In this document: positions 50,218-60,285 of the stretch, in pieces
Layout of the letters: the number at the start of each line of letters is the position of its first letter
How positions within the stretch are numbered: position 1 is the first letter of the stretch
Origin: Pseudescherichia sp032055545
GTDB taxonomy: Bacteria; Pseudomonadota; Gammaproteobacteria; Enterobacterales; Enterobacteriaceae
NCBI GenBank assembly: GCA_032055545.1
Contig: DAMBQR010000006.1
Location: 55,411 to 119,410 of the forward strand
Direction: 5' to 3'
Length of the DNA: 64,000 bases
The notes under the pieces: model-generated
Seen by the model: the letters and a program-made list of their open reading frames with translations, nothing else
The model's database searches: none
Told to the model about the DNA's origin: nothing
Program-made: the position numbers and the translations under genes

Positions 50218-52026
50218 ATGACGTTTGCGCGCCTCTCTGCCCTGCTGCTTGCCCTGCTCTGCTTAACCTGCCAGGCGCAGACGATAAAAGAGAACTATGC
50301 CTTTGCCGTCATTGGCGAACCGAAATACGCGACTCACTTTACTCACTTCGACTACGTAAACCCGGCGGCCCCTAAAGGCGGCAACGTCACGCTGTCGGTC
50401 ATTGGCACCTTCGATAACTTCAACCGCTTTGCCCTGCGCGGCAATGCTGGGGTACGCACGGAGTCGCTCTATGACTCGCTCTTCACCACCTCCGACGATG
50501 AGCCAGGCAGCTACTATCCGCTGATTGCCGAGGTCGCGCGCTATGCCGATGACTATGCGTGGATGGAGATCTCCCTCAACCCACGCGCCACCTTTCACGA
50601 CGGTTCACCGATTACCGCCCGCGACGTCGCTTTTACTTTCCATAAATTTATGACCGAAGGGGTGCCGCAGTTTCGCCTGATCTACAAGGGCACCACGATG
50701 GAGGCCATTGCGCCGCTTACGGTACGTATCCAGCTGGCGAAGCCGGGGAAAGAGGATCTGCTCAGCCTGCTGACCCTGCCGGTGATGCCGGAGGCGTTCT
50801 GGAAGGATCATAAGCTCAGCGATCCCCTTGCCACCCCGCCGCTGGGCAGCGGGCCTTACCGCATCAGCAAGTGGCGAATGGGTCAGTATATTGTCTATAG
50901 CCGGGTGAAGAATTACTGGGGAGCGAACCTGCCGGTGAACCGCGGCCGCTGGAATTTCGACAGCATTCGCTATGACTACTACCTTGACGATAACGTCGCC
51001 TTTGAGGCCTTCAAGGCGGGGGCATTCGACATGCGCACCGAGGGCGATGCCAAAAACTGGGCCACCCGCTACAGCGGTAAAAACTTCAGCAACCAGCAGA
51101 TTGTTAAACGGGAGCTGAAGAACGAATCGGCCCAGGATACGCGCTGGCTGGCGTTTAACAACCAGCGCCCCCTGTTTCGCGACCGCCGCGTGCGCGAGGC
51201 GCTCACCCTCGCCTTTGATTTTGAGTGGATGAACAAGGCCCTGTTCTATAAAGCCTACAGCCGCACCAACAGCTATTTCCAGAATACCGAGTACGCGGCA
51301 CGCGGCTATCCGGATGCGGCTGAGCTGACCCTGCTCGCGCCGATGAAGGCCGATCTGCCGCCGGAGGTGTTTAACGCGATCTACCAGCCGCCGGTATCAA
51401 AAGGCGATGGCTTCGATCGCCCTAACCTGCTGAAGGCCGGCACGCTGCTGGATGACGCCGGCTGGGTTCTCAAAAACAAGAAGCGGGTGAATGCCAAAAC
51501 CAGCAAACCCTTCAGCTTTGAGCTACTGCTGCCTGCCGGGGCCAATAACCTGTGGGTGATGCCTTTCCAGCATAACCTGGCGCGGCTGGGGATCGTGATG
51601 AACGTGCGCCAGGTGGATAACTCCCAGCTCACCAACCGCCTGCGCAGCCGTGACTTCGATATGATGCCGCGCACCGTGCGCGCCATGCCGTGGCCCGGCA
51701 CCGATCTGCAGATCTCATGGGGATCGCAATACCTTGATTCCACCTATAATACGCCCGGGGTCAGCAGTCCGGTGATTGACGCCCTGCTGGCGCAGATAGT
51801 CGCCAACCAGGGTGATAAAGAGAAGCTTCTCCCACTGGGGCGTGCCCTGGATCGCGTTCTGACCTGGAACTACTACATGCTGCCGATGTGGTATATGGCT
51901 GCCGATCGCCTCGCATACTGGGACAAGTTCTCCATGCCCGAGGTACGCCCCATCTACTCCCTCGGGTTTGAGAATTGGTGGTATGACGTAAATAAAGCGG
52001 CAAAACTGCCTGCCGACAGGCGTTAA
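50218..52026 (+). CDS. yejA: Oligopeptide ABC transporter substrate-binding protein YejA
   Basis: 602-residue periplasmic solute-binding protein of the SBP_bac_5 family, part of YejABEF, which takes up peptides including microcin C and defensin-like peptides. A signal peptide covers residues 1-20 (ending in TCQA). The family signature lies at VTLSVIGTFDNFNRFALRG and FHDGSPITARDVAFTFHKFM near residues 120-145. The gene is 15 bp before yejB in a four-gene operon. In E. coli pdeN (rtn) lies between mepS and yejA; it is absent here. Confidence 0.95.
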   Translation: MTFARLSALLLALLCLTCQAQTIKENYAFAVIGEPKYATHFTHFDYVNPAAPKGGNVTLSVIGTFDNFNRFALRGNAGVRTESLYDSLFTTSDDEPGSYYPLIAEVARYADDYAWMEISLNPRATFHDGSPITARDVAFTFHKFMTEGVPQFRLIYKGTTMEAIAPLTVRIQLAKPGKEDLLSLLTLPVMPEAFWKDHKLSDPLATPPLGSGPYRISKWRMGQYIVYSRVKNYWGANLPVNRGRWNFDSIRYDYYLDDNVAFEAFKAGAFDMRTEGDAKNWATRYSGKNFSNQQIVKRELKNESAQDTRWLAFNNQRPLFRDRRVREALTLAFDFEWMNKALFYKAYSRTNSYFQNTEYAARGYPDAAELTLLAPMKADLPPEVFNAIYQPPVSKGDGFDRPNLLKAGTLLDDAGWVLKNKKRVNAKTSKPFSFELLLPAGANNLWVMPFQHNLARLGIVMNVRQVDNSQLTNRLRSRDFDMMPRTVRAMPWPGTDLQISWGSQYLDSTYNTPGVSSPVIDALLAQIVANQGDKEKLLPLGRALDRVLTWNYYMLPMWYMAADRLAYWDKFSMPEVRPIYSLGFENWWYDVNKAAKLPADRR

Positions 52027-52041
52027 GGAGCATACGAGACG

Positions 52042-53136
52042 ATGGGTGCCTATCTGATCCGCCGCCTGCTGCTGGTGATCCCTACCCTGTGGGCGATCAT
52101 CACCATTAATTTTTTTATCGTCCAGATCGCCCCCGGCGGGCCGGTGGATCAGGCGATCGCCGCCATTGAGTTCGGCAGCCAGGGCGGCGTACCGGGCGGC
52201 GGCGGCGAAGGCATGGGTGCCACCCATGCCCGCACCGGCGTCGGCAACGTGGGTGAGGGGCAGTACCGCGGCGCACGCGGTCTGGATCCGGAGGTGATCG
52301 CCGAGATCACCAAGCGCTATGGCTTTGATAAACCGCTGTACGAGCGTTACTTCACCATGCTCTGGAACTACATGCGTTTTGACTTTGGCGACAGCCTGTT
52401 CCGCAGCGCCTCGGTACTGCAGCTGATCAAAGACAGTATGCCAGTCTCCATCACCCTTGGGCTTTGGGGAACGCTGATTATCTACCTGGTCTCGATCCCA
52501 TTAGGGATCCGCAAGGCGGTGTATAACGGCAGCCGCTTCGATATCTGGAGCAGCGCCTTTATTATTATCGGCTACGCCATTCCCGCGTTTCTCTTCGCTA
52601 TCCTGCTGATTGTGCTCTTTGCGGGCGGCAGCTACTACGATCTCTTCCCGCTGCGCGGGCTGGTATCGGCCAATTTTGACGCCCTGCCCTGGTATCAAAA
52701 AATTATCGACTACCTGTGGCACATCACCCTGCCGGTGCTGGCGACGGTGATCGGCGGCTTTGCGGCGCTGACCATGCTGACTAAAAATTCGTTTCTCGAT
52801 GAGATTCGTAAGCAGTATGTGGTGACCGCCCGGGCGAAGGGGGTGAGCGAGCGGGCTATTCTGCATAACCATGTCTTCCGTAACGCCATGCTGCTGGTGA
52901 TCGCTGGCTTCCCGGCGACCTTTATCAGCATGTTCTTTACCGGCTCGCTGCTGATCGAGGTGATGTTCTCTCTTAACGGCCTTGGCCTGCTGGGCTATGA
53001 GGCGACCGTGTCGCGGGACTATCCGGTGATGTTTGGTACGCTCTATATTTTCACCCTGATTGGCCTGCTGCTGAATATCCTGAGTGATATCAGCTACACG
53101 CTGGTCGATCCGCGTATTGATTTTGAGGGTCGCTGA
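52042..53136 (+). CDS. yejB: Peptide ABC transporter permease YejB
   Basis: 364-residue inner-membrane permease of the DppB/OppB type. Six helices are visible, the first at residues 11-30. Between helix 1 and the rest there is a long periplasmic loop rich in Gly (GSQGGVPGGGGEGMGATHAR, about 52-71). The cytoplasmic EAA loop lies near residues 250-270 (VTARAKGVSERAILHNHVFRNA). Its TGA overlaps the yejE ATG by one base (53136), so the two are coupled. Confidence 0.95.
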   Translation: MGAYLIRRLLLVIPTLWAIITINFFIVQIAPGGPVDQAIAAIEFGSQGGVPGGGGEGMGATHARTGVGNVGEGQYRGARGLDPEVIAEITKRYGFDKPLYERYFTMLWNYMRFDFGDSLFRSASVLQLIKDSMPVSITLGLWGTLIIYLVSIPLGIRKAVYNGSRFDIWSSAFIIIGYAIPAFLFAILLIVLFAGGSYYDLFPLRGLVSANFDALPWYQKIIDYLWHITLPVLATVIGGFAALTMLTKNSFLDEIRKQYVVTARAKGVSERAILHNHVFRNAMLLVIAGFPATFISMFFTGSLLIEVMFSLNGLGLLGYEATVSRDYPVMFGTLYIFTLIGLLLNILSDISYTLVDPRIDFEGR

Positions 53137-54161
53137 TGCGTCGATTAAGCCACGTCAACCAGGCCCGCTGGGCGCGCTTTCGCCATAACCGCCGCGGTTA
53201 CTGGTCGCTGTGGATCTTTGCGGTAATTTTTCTTCTGAGTCTCGCTTCGGAGCTGATCGCTAACGATAAACCGCTGCTGGTGCGCTATCACGACCATTGG
53301 TATGTGCCGGTGCTCAAGGATTACAGCGAGACCACGTTCGGCGGCGCGTTTGCCACCCCGGCGGACTATCAGGATCCGTGGCTGCAACGGCAGCTCACTA
53401 CCCACGGCTGGGCGCTATGGGCGCCGGTGCGTTTTGGTGCCACCAGCATCAACTTCGCCACCGATACCCCCTTCCCCTCGCCGCCGTCCGCGCAGAACTG
53501 GTTGGGGACCGATGCCAACGGCAGCGACGTGCTGGCGCGCATCCTCTACGGCACGCGTATCTCGGTGCTGTTTGGTCTGATGCTGACCCTCTGCTCCAGC
53601 GTAATTGGCGTGCTGGCCGGGGCACTGCAGGGCTACTACGGCGGCAGGATCGACCTCTGGGGCCAGCGCTTTATTGAGGTCTGGTCGGGGATGCCGACCC
53701 TGTTTCTGATCATCCTGCTCTCTAGCGTGATCCAGCCTAACTTCTGGTGGCTGCTGGCGATCACGGTGATCTTCGGCTGGATGAGCCTGGTGGGCGTGGT
53801 GCGGGCGGAGTTCCTGCGCACCCGTAACTTCGACTATATCCGTGCGGCTCAGGCGCTGGGAGTGCGCGATCGCGACATCATCCTCCGCCATATGCTGCCC
53901 AATGCAATGGTCGCCACCCTCACCTTCCTGCCCTTTATCCTCTGCGGCTCCATCACCACCCTGACCTCGCTCGACTTTCTCGGCTTTGGCCTGCCGCTGG
54001 GTTCGCCCTCGCTGGGGGAGCTGCTATTACAGGGTAAAAATAACCTGCAGGCACCGTGGCTGGGCATTGCTGCCTTCCTCTCGGTAGCGGTGCTACTCTC
54101 TCTGCTGATCTTTATTGGCGAAGCCGTGCGCGACGCATTCGATCCTAATAAGGCGCTCTGA
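53136..54161 (+). CDS. yejE: Peptide ABC transporter permease YejE
   Basis: 341-residue second permease of YejABEF, OppC/DppC type. An N-terminal helix near residues 20-38 is followed by a large periplasmic loop, then five helices. The EAA loop is near 240-260 (FDYIRAAQALGVRDRDIILRH), and the LLLQGKNNLQAPW segment is typical. It is coupled to yejB by a one-base overlap and is followed by yejF one base after its stop. Confidence 0.95.
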   Translation: MRRLSHVNQARWARFRHNRRGYWSLWIFAVIFLLSLASELIANDKPLLVRYHDHWYVPVLKDYSETTFGGAFATPADYQDPWLQRQLTTHGWALWAPVRFGATSINFATDTPFPSPPSAQNWLGTDANGSDVLARILYGTRISVLFGLMLTLCSSVIGVLAGALQGYYGGRIDLWGQRFIEVWSGMPTLFLIILLSSVIQPNFWWLLAITVIFGWMSLVGVVRAEFLRTRNFDYIRAAQALGVRDRDIILRHMLPNAMVATLTFLPFILCGSITTLTSLDFLGFGLPLGSPSLGELLLQGKNNLQAPWLGIAAFLSVAVLLSLLIFIGEAVRDAFDPNKAL

Positions 54162-54162
54162 T

Positions 54163-55749
54163 ATGACTCCCCTGCTTACCATTGATTCGCTCTCGGTAGC
54201 CTTCCGTCATCAGGATCAGCTGCGTACCGTGGTCAGCGATCTCTCTTTACAGGTCGAGGCCGGTGAAACCCTGGCGCTGGTCGGCGAGTCCGGCTCCGGC
54301 AAAAGCGTCAGCGCCCTGTCTATTCTGCGGCTGCTTCCCTCCCCGCCGGTGGTCTACCCCAGCGGTGATATCAGTTTCCACGGCGAGTCGCTGCTTCACG
54401 CCAGCGAGCAGACCCTGCGCGGCGTGCGCGGAAATAAGATCGCCATGATTTTCCAGGAGCCGATGGTATCGCTTAACCCGCTCCACACCCTGGAGAAGCA
54501 GCTCTATGAGGTACTCTCCCTGCATCGCGGCATGCGGCGCGAGGCGGCGCGCGCCGAGATCCTCACCTGTCTCGATCGGGTGGGGATCCGTAACGCCCGC
54601 GCACGGCTGGGGGATTTCCCGCATCAGCTCTCCGGCGGCGAGCGTCAGCGGGTGATGATTGCCATGGCGCTGCTGACCCGCCCGGCGCTGCTTATCGCCG
54701 ATGAGCCAACCACCGCCCTTGACGTCGCGGTGCAGGCGCAAATTCTACAGCTGCTGCGCGAGCTGCGTGACGAGCTAAATATGGGCCTGCTGTTTATTAC
54801 CCATAACCTGAATATCGTACGCAGGCTGGCGGATAGCGTGGCAGTGATGCATAACGGCCGCTGCGTAGAGCAAAACCGGGCGGCAACTCTGTTTAGCGCC
54901 CCGCAGCACCCCTACACCCAGCGCCTGCTGGCAAGCGATCCAGCGGGCGATCCGGTTCCGCTTCCCCCCGACGCGCCGACGCTGCTTGAAGTGGATCGCC
55001 TCGGCGTCGCCTTCCCGCTGCGCAAGGGCGTGTTTAAGCGCATCGTCGGCCAGAAGCCGGTGGTCACCGATCTGAGCTTTACCCTGCGGGCGGGGGAAAC
55101 CTTAGGCCTCGTGGGCGAGTCTGGCTCGGGCAAGAGCACCACCGGGCTGGCGCTGCTGCGTCTGATTGCCTCGCAAGGCGTGATTCGCTTTGACGGCCAG
55201 CCGCTAAATCAGTGGGGGCGTAAGCAGATGCTGCCGGTGCGTCACCGGATGCAGGTGGTTTTTCAGGATCCCAACTCCTCCCTTAACCCCCGCCTTGATG
55301 TGCAGCAGATTATTGAGGAGGGGCTGCGCGTGCATCAGCCAGCGCTGACCCCACAGGCGCGTGAGGAGCGGGTCATTGCGGTGATGCAGGAGGTGGGCCT
55401 CGATCCTGAAACCCGGCATCGCTACCCGGCCGAGTTCTCCGGCGGCCAGCGCCAGCGCGTCGCCATCGCCCGGGCGCTGATTTTACAGCCGGAGCTGATC
55501 GTGCTGGATGAACCGACCTCGTCTTTGGATCGCACCGTGCAGGCGCAGATCCTGAGCCTGCTGAAGTCATTGCAGGAGAAGCACCGGCTGGCCTATCTGT
55601 TTATCAGTCACGATCTGCAGGTAGTCCGGGCGCTGTGTCACCAGGTCATTATCCTGCGACAGGGTGAAGTGGTTGAGCAGGGAGAGTGCCAGCGCGTATT
55701 TGCCGATCCGCAGCATGACTATACACGCCAGCTGCTGGCGCTCAGCTAG
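54163..55749 (+). CDS. yejF: Peptide ABC transporter ATP-binding protein YejF
   Basis: 528-residue ATPase with two fused ABC cassettes of the OppD and OppF type. The first has Walker A GESGSGKS near residues 39-46, signature LSGGERQRV and Walker B LLIADEPTT. The second has GESGSGKST near 317-325, FSGGQRQRVAIARA and LIVLDEPTSS. ATG 54163 is chosen because it gives the E. coli start (MT..LLTIDSLSV); an upstream in-frame ATG lies inside yejE. It ends the yejABEF operon. Confidence 0.95.
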   Translation: MTPLLTIDSLSVAFRHQDQLRTVVSDLSLQVEAGETLALVGESGSGKSVSALSILRLLPSPPVVYPSGDISFHGESLLHASEQTLRGVRGNKIAMIFQEPMVSLNPLHTLEKQLYEVLSLHRGMRREAARAEILTCLDRVGIRNARARLGDFPHQLSGGERQRVMIAMALLTRPALLIADEPTTALDVAVQAQILQLLRELRDELNMGLLFITHNLNIVRRLADSVAVMHNGRCVEQNRAATLFSAPQHPYTQRLLASDPAGDPVPLPPDAPTLLEVDRLGVAFPLRKGVFKRIVGQKPVVTDLSFTLRAGETLGLVGESGSGKSTTGLALLRLIASQGVIRFDGQPLNQWGRKQMLPVRHRMQVVFQDPNSSLNPRLDVQQIIEEGLRVHQPALTPQAREERVIAVMQEVGLDPETRHRYPAEFSGGQRQRVAIARALILQPELIVLDEPTSSLDRTVQAQILSLLKSLQEKHRLAYLFISHDLQVVRALCHQVIILRQGEVVEQGECQRVFADPQHDYTRQLLALS

Positions 55750-55772
55750 CGTATTCTTGACAGGCGTGTGGC

Positions 55773-56117
55773 TTAGAAAGGATTGTTGCTGGCAAACGGC
55801 TCAGCAATGGCTACGCCGAAATTTTTCAGGCGGCAGGTCGCAGCAAACTCATCCTGACGGCTAACGAACAGGCATGGCTCGCCTTCGCACTCCAGCACCG
55901 AGCAATCCACTTCGATATCGCTCAGCGCCTGGCTCAGTTTGCGCATCACCGGCCAGGCCATATCGCCGTCCGGACTCAGCAGTTTTAACGCCACCAGGCA
56001 GTTATCACCGCTCTGGCCGTTCGATGGGATCGGTTCGACTTGCGAGCCGGCAGAGCCTGCCAGCCAGCGGTAACTTTGGGGTAACCGATGCACAATAGAG
56101 AGATTTAAGCTATTCAT
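55773..56117 (-). CDS. yejG: Uncharacterised protein YejG
   Basis: 114-residue soluble protein of unknown function conserved among enterics. It has a near-identical C-terminal half to remembered E. coli YejG (SALSDIEV-like, CSVLECEGEPCLF, RQDEFAATCRLKNFGVAIAE). No motif or membrane segment is evident. Start 56117 gives the E. coli length, with an ATG eleven codons upstream as an alternative. It stands alone, convergent with yejF. Confidence 0.9.
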   Translation of the reverse strand: MNSLNLSIVHRLPQSYRWLAGSAGSQVEPIPSNGQSGDNCLVALKLLSPDGDMAWPVMRKLSQALSDIEVDCSVLECEGEPCLFVSRQDEFAATCRLKNFGVAIAEPFASNNPF

Positions 56118-56446
56118 GTTCTTCCCCGAAGCAATAACTTCACAATTCATTTACATCTATATTAACACATCATTGACATTTCATCCTGCCACGACGCGGT
56201 AACCGCTTACATCCTTGAATTTGCAAGGTTAGCAGCCTCATTATTAGGGTGAGCGGTTGATGTCGCGCCTCACCTTTTGGGGGTATATGTACCCGTTTCT
56301 GCGATCTAACTCAACCTTTTTAACTACAACAGTGTGACATTTACACAAATAGATTTTACATAATAGAAACAAATGATAGCACTCTAACAATAGATTGGGA
56401 TGATATGTGTAAAGAAGGAGGCAGTTCTGCCCCCTGAAGGCATACG
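56118..56446. other. Gap between yejG and bcr, with hairpins
   Basis: About 330 bp, A+T-rich, with no ORF. It carries the yejG promoter region. GGTGAG/CTCACC (56248-56253, 56269-56274) followed by TTTT, and GGGTA-TATG-TACCC (56281-56294), form two hairpins on the plus strand. A small RNA or fortuitous structure are both possible. Confidence 0.5.
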
Positions 56447-57637
56447 CTAGCCGCGCTTAGGACGGCTGGCGTAGAGATAGAAGAGAATCGAGCTGGTGGC
56501 GCAGAAGGCGATAGACCAGATCATCGGCCAGGCGCTGTTAAAGGTCGCCAGGGAGAGCAGCGCGCCAACGATGGCACCGATACCAAAGCGGAACGTCCCC
56601 GCCAGCGATGAGGCAGTACCTGCCATATGGGGAAACTCATCGAGAATAACCGCCATGGCATTCGAGGCCACCAGCGAGACGCAACCGACGAAAGCTGCGA
56701 CGCCCATCACCAGCGCCCAGAAGCCGACGTCAAACGCGGCGCTCAGCACCAGCCACAGCGCCATCACGAACTGGATCCACAGCCCGGTACGGAACATCCT
56801 CAACGCCCCCACCCGTCGTACGAATCGGCCATTGATGATGGTCATCATAAACAGGAAGACGATGTTCAGCGCGAAGTAGTAGCCAAAGTTCTGCGGCAGA
56901 ACGTGGTTAAGCTCAATGTAGACAAAAGGACCCGCGCTCAGGAACGAGAACATGCCTGCAAAGCTGAAACCGCTTGCAAGCATATAGCTCAGCACCCGCT
57001 TGTGGCGAAACAGCGTCGCGAAGTTGCCGAGGGTGGTACGCATACGAAACGGTTGCCGCCGCTCAACCGGCAGCGTCTCGCTGATAAAGAAAAAGATCAT
57101 CAGCGAGGCCAGCAGCGCAGCGATGGCCAGGATCCAGAAGATAGCGTGCCAGCTTAGCCAGACCAGCACCGCGCCGCCAATCATCGGGGCGAGCAGCGGT
57201 GCAACGGTGGTGACCAGCATGACAAACGACATCATCCGCGAGAACTCCTCTTTCGGATAGATATCGCGCATCAGGGCGTTGATCACCACGCTTGCCGCCG
57301 CAGCCGCCAGGCCGTGGAAAAAACGCAGGGTGATAAGCTGATCGATGCTCTGGGCCAGCGCGCAGGCACCCGCCGCTGCGGCGAAGATCAGCGTGCCGCC
57401 GAGGATCACCGGCTTACGGCCAAGGCTGTCCGCCATCGGTCCGTAGAGCAGCTGCCCCAACGCAAAGCCAAGGATATAGGTGCTCAGGGTCATCTGGGCG
57501 CTACCTGCCGGGACGCCAAACTGCTGGGCGATCACCGGCAGCGCGGGCAGATACATATCGATCGAGAGCGGCATCAGCATGGCCAGCAGGCCAAGGATAA
57601 AGACAATGCGCAGGGAAGAGTGCTGCCTGGTGGTCAC
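56447..57637 (-). CDS. bcr: Bicyclomycin/multidrug efflux transporter Bcr
   Basis: 396-residue, 12-helix MFS drug:proton antiporter that exports bicyclomycin, sulfonamides, some aminoglycosides and cysteine in E. coli. The DHA1 motif A is visible as YGPMADSLGRKPVILGG near residues 66-82, with LPALPVIAQQFG at the N-terminus and the motif-C-like segment in helix 5 (VAPLLAPMIGGAVL). It is 15 bp downstream of rsuA and probably cotranscribed with it, as in E. coli. Confidence 0.96.
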   Translation of the reverse strand: MTTRQHSSLRIVFILGLLAMLMPLSIDMYLPALPVIAQQFGVPAGSAQMTLSTYILGFALGQLLYGPMADSLGRKPVILGGTLIFAAAAGACALAQSIDQLITLRFFHGLAAAAASVVINALMRDIYPKEEFSRMMSFVMLVTTVAPLLAPMIGGAVLVWLSWHAIFWILAIAALLASLMIFFFISETLPVERRQPFRMRTTLGNFATLFRHKRVLSYMLASGFSFAGMFSFLSAGPFVYIELNHVLPQNFGYYFALNIVFLFMMTIINGRFVRRVGALRMFRTGLWIQFVMALWLVLSAAFDVGFWALVMGVAAFVGCVSLVASNAMAVILDEFPHMAGTASSLAGTFRFGIGAIVGALLSLATFNSAWPMIWSIAFCATSSILFYLYASRPKRG

Positions 57638-57652
57638 TACGGGCTCCTGAAG

Positions 57653-58360
57653 TTAGCTGGAAGTGAGGCCAACACTGGCAATCTCTTCTTCGGTTAACGG
57701 ACGATACTCGCCCGGAGCCAGATCGGCGTCGAGAACAATTGCGCCAATGCGCTCGCGGTGCAGGCCAACAACATGGTTACCCACGGCGGCAAACATGCGT
57801 TTAACCTGGTGATAGCGCCCCTCGCTGATAGTCAGGCGTACCTCGGTGGGGGTGATGACCTCCAGCACGGCGGGCTTAGTGAGATCGGGTTCGTTATGCA
57901 GCTGGACCCCTTTGGCGAACTGTGCGCCGGTATCGTCGCTCACCGGGGACTCCAGCGTTACCAGGTAGGTCTTCTCGCAGTGGTGGCGCGGCGAGGTGAT
58001 GCGGTGCGACCACTGGCCGTCGTCGGTCATCAGCACCAGCCCCGTGGTATCGATATCCAGCCGTCCGGCAGCGTGTAGCTTATGCGCCACCGGCTCGTCA
58101 AGAAAGTAGAGCACCGTCGGGTGATCGGGGTCGTCGGTAGAGCAGACGTAGCCCTGCGGCTTATGCAGCATAAAGTAGCGCGGACCGCTCTGCTGCACCA
58201 GCGTATTGCCGTCATACTCTACCTCGTGCTCGGGCAGGAGTTTGAACGCGGCGTTTTTAACAATCTCGCCATCCACGGTAACGCGGCTGCCGCGGATCTC
58301 ACGCCCGGCAATAGCCCGGCTGACGCCGAGCTGCTGAGCGATAAACTTATCAAGTCGCAT
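57653..58360 (-). CDS. rsuA: 16S rRNA pseudouridine(516) synthase RsuA
   Basis: 235-residue enzyme that isomerises U516 of 16S rRNA to pseudouridine. An N-terminal S4 domain (MRLDKFIAQQLGVSRA) is followed by the RsuA/RluB catalytic domain with the active-site Asp in GRLDIDTTGLVLMTDDG near residues 98-114 and the RYHQVKRMFAAVGNHVVGLHR segment near 180-200. The length and motifs distinguish it from RluB, RluE and RluF. It heads a two-gene unit with bcr. Confidence 0.95.
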   Translation of the reverse strand: MRLDKFIAQQLGVSRAIAGREIRGSRVTVDGEIVKNAAFKLLPEHEVEYDGNTLVQQSGPRYFMLHKPQGYVCSTDDPDHPTVLYFLDEPVAHKLHAAGRLDIDTTGLVLMTDDGQWSHRITSPRHHCEKTYLVTLESPVSDDTGAQFAKGVQLHNEPDLTKPAVLEVITPTEVRLTISEGRYHQVKRMFAAVGNHVVGLHRERIGAIVLDADLAPGEYRPLTEEEIASVGLTSS

Positions 58361-58513
58361 GAAGTCTTATTAGCCTGTAAAGAGTGCTGGAGTCGGACAG
58401 AAGTCCGAAAAAAATGAAGCAATTGAGAATCTCTCAGTATAACGGTGTCTCAGCAGCGCTCAAGCGAAAATATCGTGGCATAATATGAGCAGACTAATGA
58501 ACGCCGAGAGACA

Positions 58514-60274
58514 ATGACCTTTACGCTACGCCCCTATCAACGTGACGCGGTAAACGCCACCCTCACCCACTTTCGCCATCACCATGAGCCAGCGGTGATC
58601 GTCCTGCCCACCGGCGCGGGTAAAAGCCTGGTCATTGCCGAGCTTGCCCGCGTGGCGCGCGGTCGCGTGCTGGTGCTGGCCCATGTCAAAGAGCTGGTGG
58701 CGCAGAACCATGCAAAATACCTGGCGCTGGGGCTGGAGGCGGATATCTACGCCGCCGGGCTGAAGCGCAAAGAGAGCCAAGGCAAGGTGGTATTTGGTAG
58801 CGTGCAGTCGGTAGCCCGCAACCTCGACCACTTCCAGGGCGAATTCTCCCTGCTGATTGTCGATGAGTGCCACCGCATCAGCGATGACGACGAGAGCCAG
58901 TATCAACAGATCCTCACCCACCTCTCACAGGTCAACCCTCGCCTGCGCCTGCTGGGGCTAACCGCTACGCCGTTTCGCCTCGGCAAAGGATGGATCTACC
59001 AGTTCCACTACCACGGCATGGTGCGCGGCAACGACAAGGCGCTGTTTCGCGACTGCATCTATGAGCTGCCGCTGCGCTACATGATCAAGCATGGCTATCT
59101 GACGCCCCCGGAGCGGCTGGATATGCCCATCGTGCAGTATGACTTTAGCCGTTTGCAGGTCCAGAGCAGCGGCCTGTTCAACGAGGCGGAACTCAACCGC
59201 GAGCTGAAAAAGCAGCAGCGCATTACGCCGCACATCGTCAGCCAGATCGTGGAGTTTGCCGCCGAGCGCCAGGGGGTGATGATCTTTGCCGCCACCGTCG
59301 AGCATGCCCGGGAGATCACCGGTCTGCTGCCCACCGGCGAGGCGGCGCTGATCACCGGCGAGACACCCGGCCCGGAGCGCGATGCGCTGATCGAAGACTT
59401 TAAATGTAAGCGTTTTCGCTATCTGGTGAACGTCTCGGTGCTGACTACCGGCTTCGATGCGCCACATGTCGATCTGATCGCTATCCTGCGCCCAACGGAG
59501 TCCGTCAGCCTCTATCAGCAAATCGTGGGCCGCGGCCTGCGCCTTGCCCCAGGCAAAACTGACTGCCTGATCCTCGATTATGCCGGTAACCCGCACGATC
59601 TCTATGCTCCGGAAGTGGGAGAGCCGAAAGGCAAAAGCGATAACGTGCCGGTGCAGGTCTTCTGCCCCGACTGCGGTTTTGCTAACACCTTCTGGGGAAA
59701 GATGGCCGCCGACGGTACGTTAATCGAGCACTTTGGCCGCCGCTGCCAGGGCTTTTTTGAGGATGACGAGGGCCACCGGGAGCAGTGCAGCTACCGCTTC
59801 CGCTTTAAAAACTGCCCCCAGTGCAATGCTGAGAACGACATTGCCGCCCGTCGCTGCCGGGAGTGCAACACGGTTTTAGTGGATCCGGACGATATGCTGA
59901 AGGCAGCCCTGAAGCTGAAGGACGCCCTGGTACTACGCTGTGGCGGCATGGATCTGCAGCACGGCGCGGACGACAAGGGCGAGTGGCTGAAGATCACCTA
60001 CTACGACGAGGATGGGGCCGACGTCAGCGAGCGCTTCCGTCTGCACACCCCTGCCCAGCGCACCGCCTTTGAGCAGCTCTTTATCCGCCCACACACCCGC
60101 ACGCCAGGCGTGCCGCTGCGCTGGATCGTGGCCGCCGATATCGTGGCCCAGCAGGCGCTGCTGCGTCATCCCGATTTTGTCGTGGCGCGCCTGAAGGGTC
60201 AGTACTGGCAGGTGCGCGAAAAAGTGTTTGATTACGAAGGCCGCTTCCGCCGGGCAAACGAATTGCGTGGTTAG
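58514..60274 (+). CDS. radD: DNA repair superfamily-2 ATPase RadD (YejH)
   Basis: 586-residue SF2 helicase-like ATPase involved in recombination and double-strand-break repair with SSB and RecA in E. coli. Motifs: I PTGAGKS (32-38), II DECH (117-120), III LTATP near 153-157, V/VI in VSVLTTGFDAP and QIVGRGLR near 340. A C-terminal zinc region follows (CPDCGF, CQGF, CSYRF, CPQCNAEND, CRECNTVL). Length equals E. coli. It is divergent from rsuA with 153 bp between. Confidence 0.96.
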   Translation: MTFTLRPYQRDAVNATLTHFRHHHEPAVIVLPTGAGKSLVIAELARVARGRVLVLAHVKELVAQNHAKYLALGLEADIYAAGLKRKESQGKVVFGSVQSVARNLDHFQGEFSLLIVDECHRISDDDESQYQQILTHLSQVNPRLRLLGLTATPFRLGKGWIYQFHYHGMVRGNDKALFRDCIYELPLRYMIKHGYLTPPERLDMPIVQYDFSRLQVQSSGLFNEAELNRELKKQQRITPHIVSQIVEFAAERQGVMIFAATVEHAREITGLLPTGEAALITGETPGPERDALIEDFKCKRFRYLVNVSVLTTGFDAPHVDLIAILRPTESVSLYQQIVGRGLRLAPGKTDCLILDYAGNPHDLYAPEVGEPKGKSDNVPVQVFCPDCGFANTFWGKMAADGTLIEHFGRRCQGFFEDDEGHREQCSYRFRFKNCPQCNAENDIAARRCRECNTVLVDPDDMLKAALKLKDALVLRCGGMDLQHGADDKGEWLKITYYDEDGADVSERFRLHTPAQRTAFEQLFIRPHTRTPGVPLRWIVAADIVAQQALLRHPDFVVARLKGQYWQVREKVFDYEGRFRRANELRG

Positions 60275-60285
60275 CGTACTTTTCG

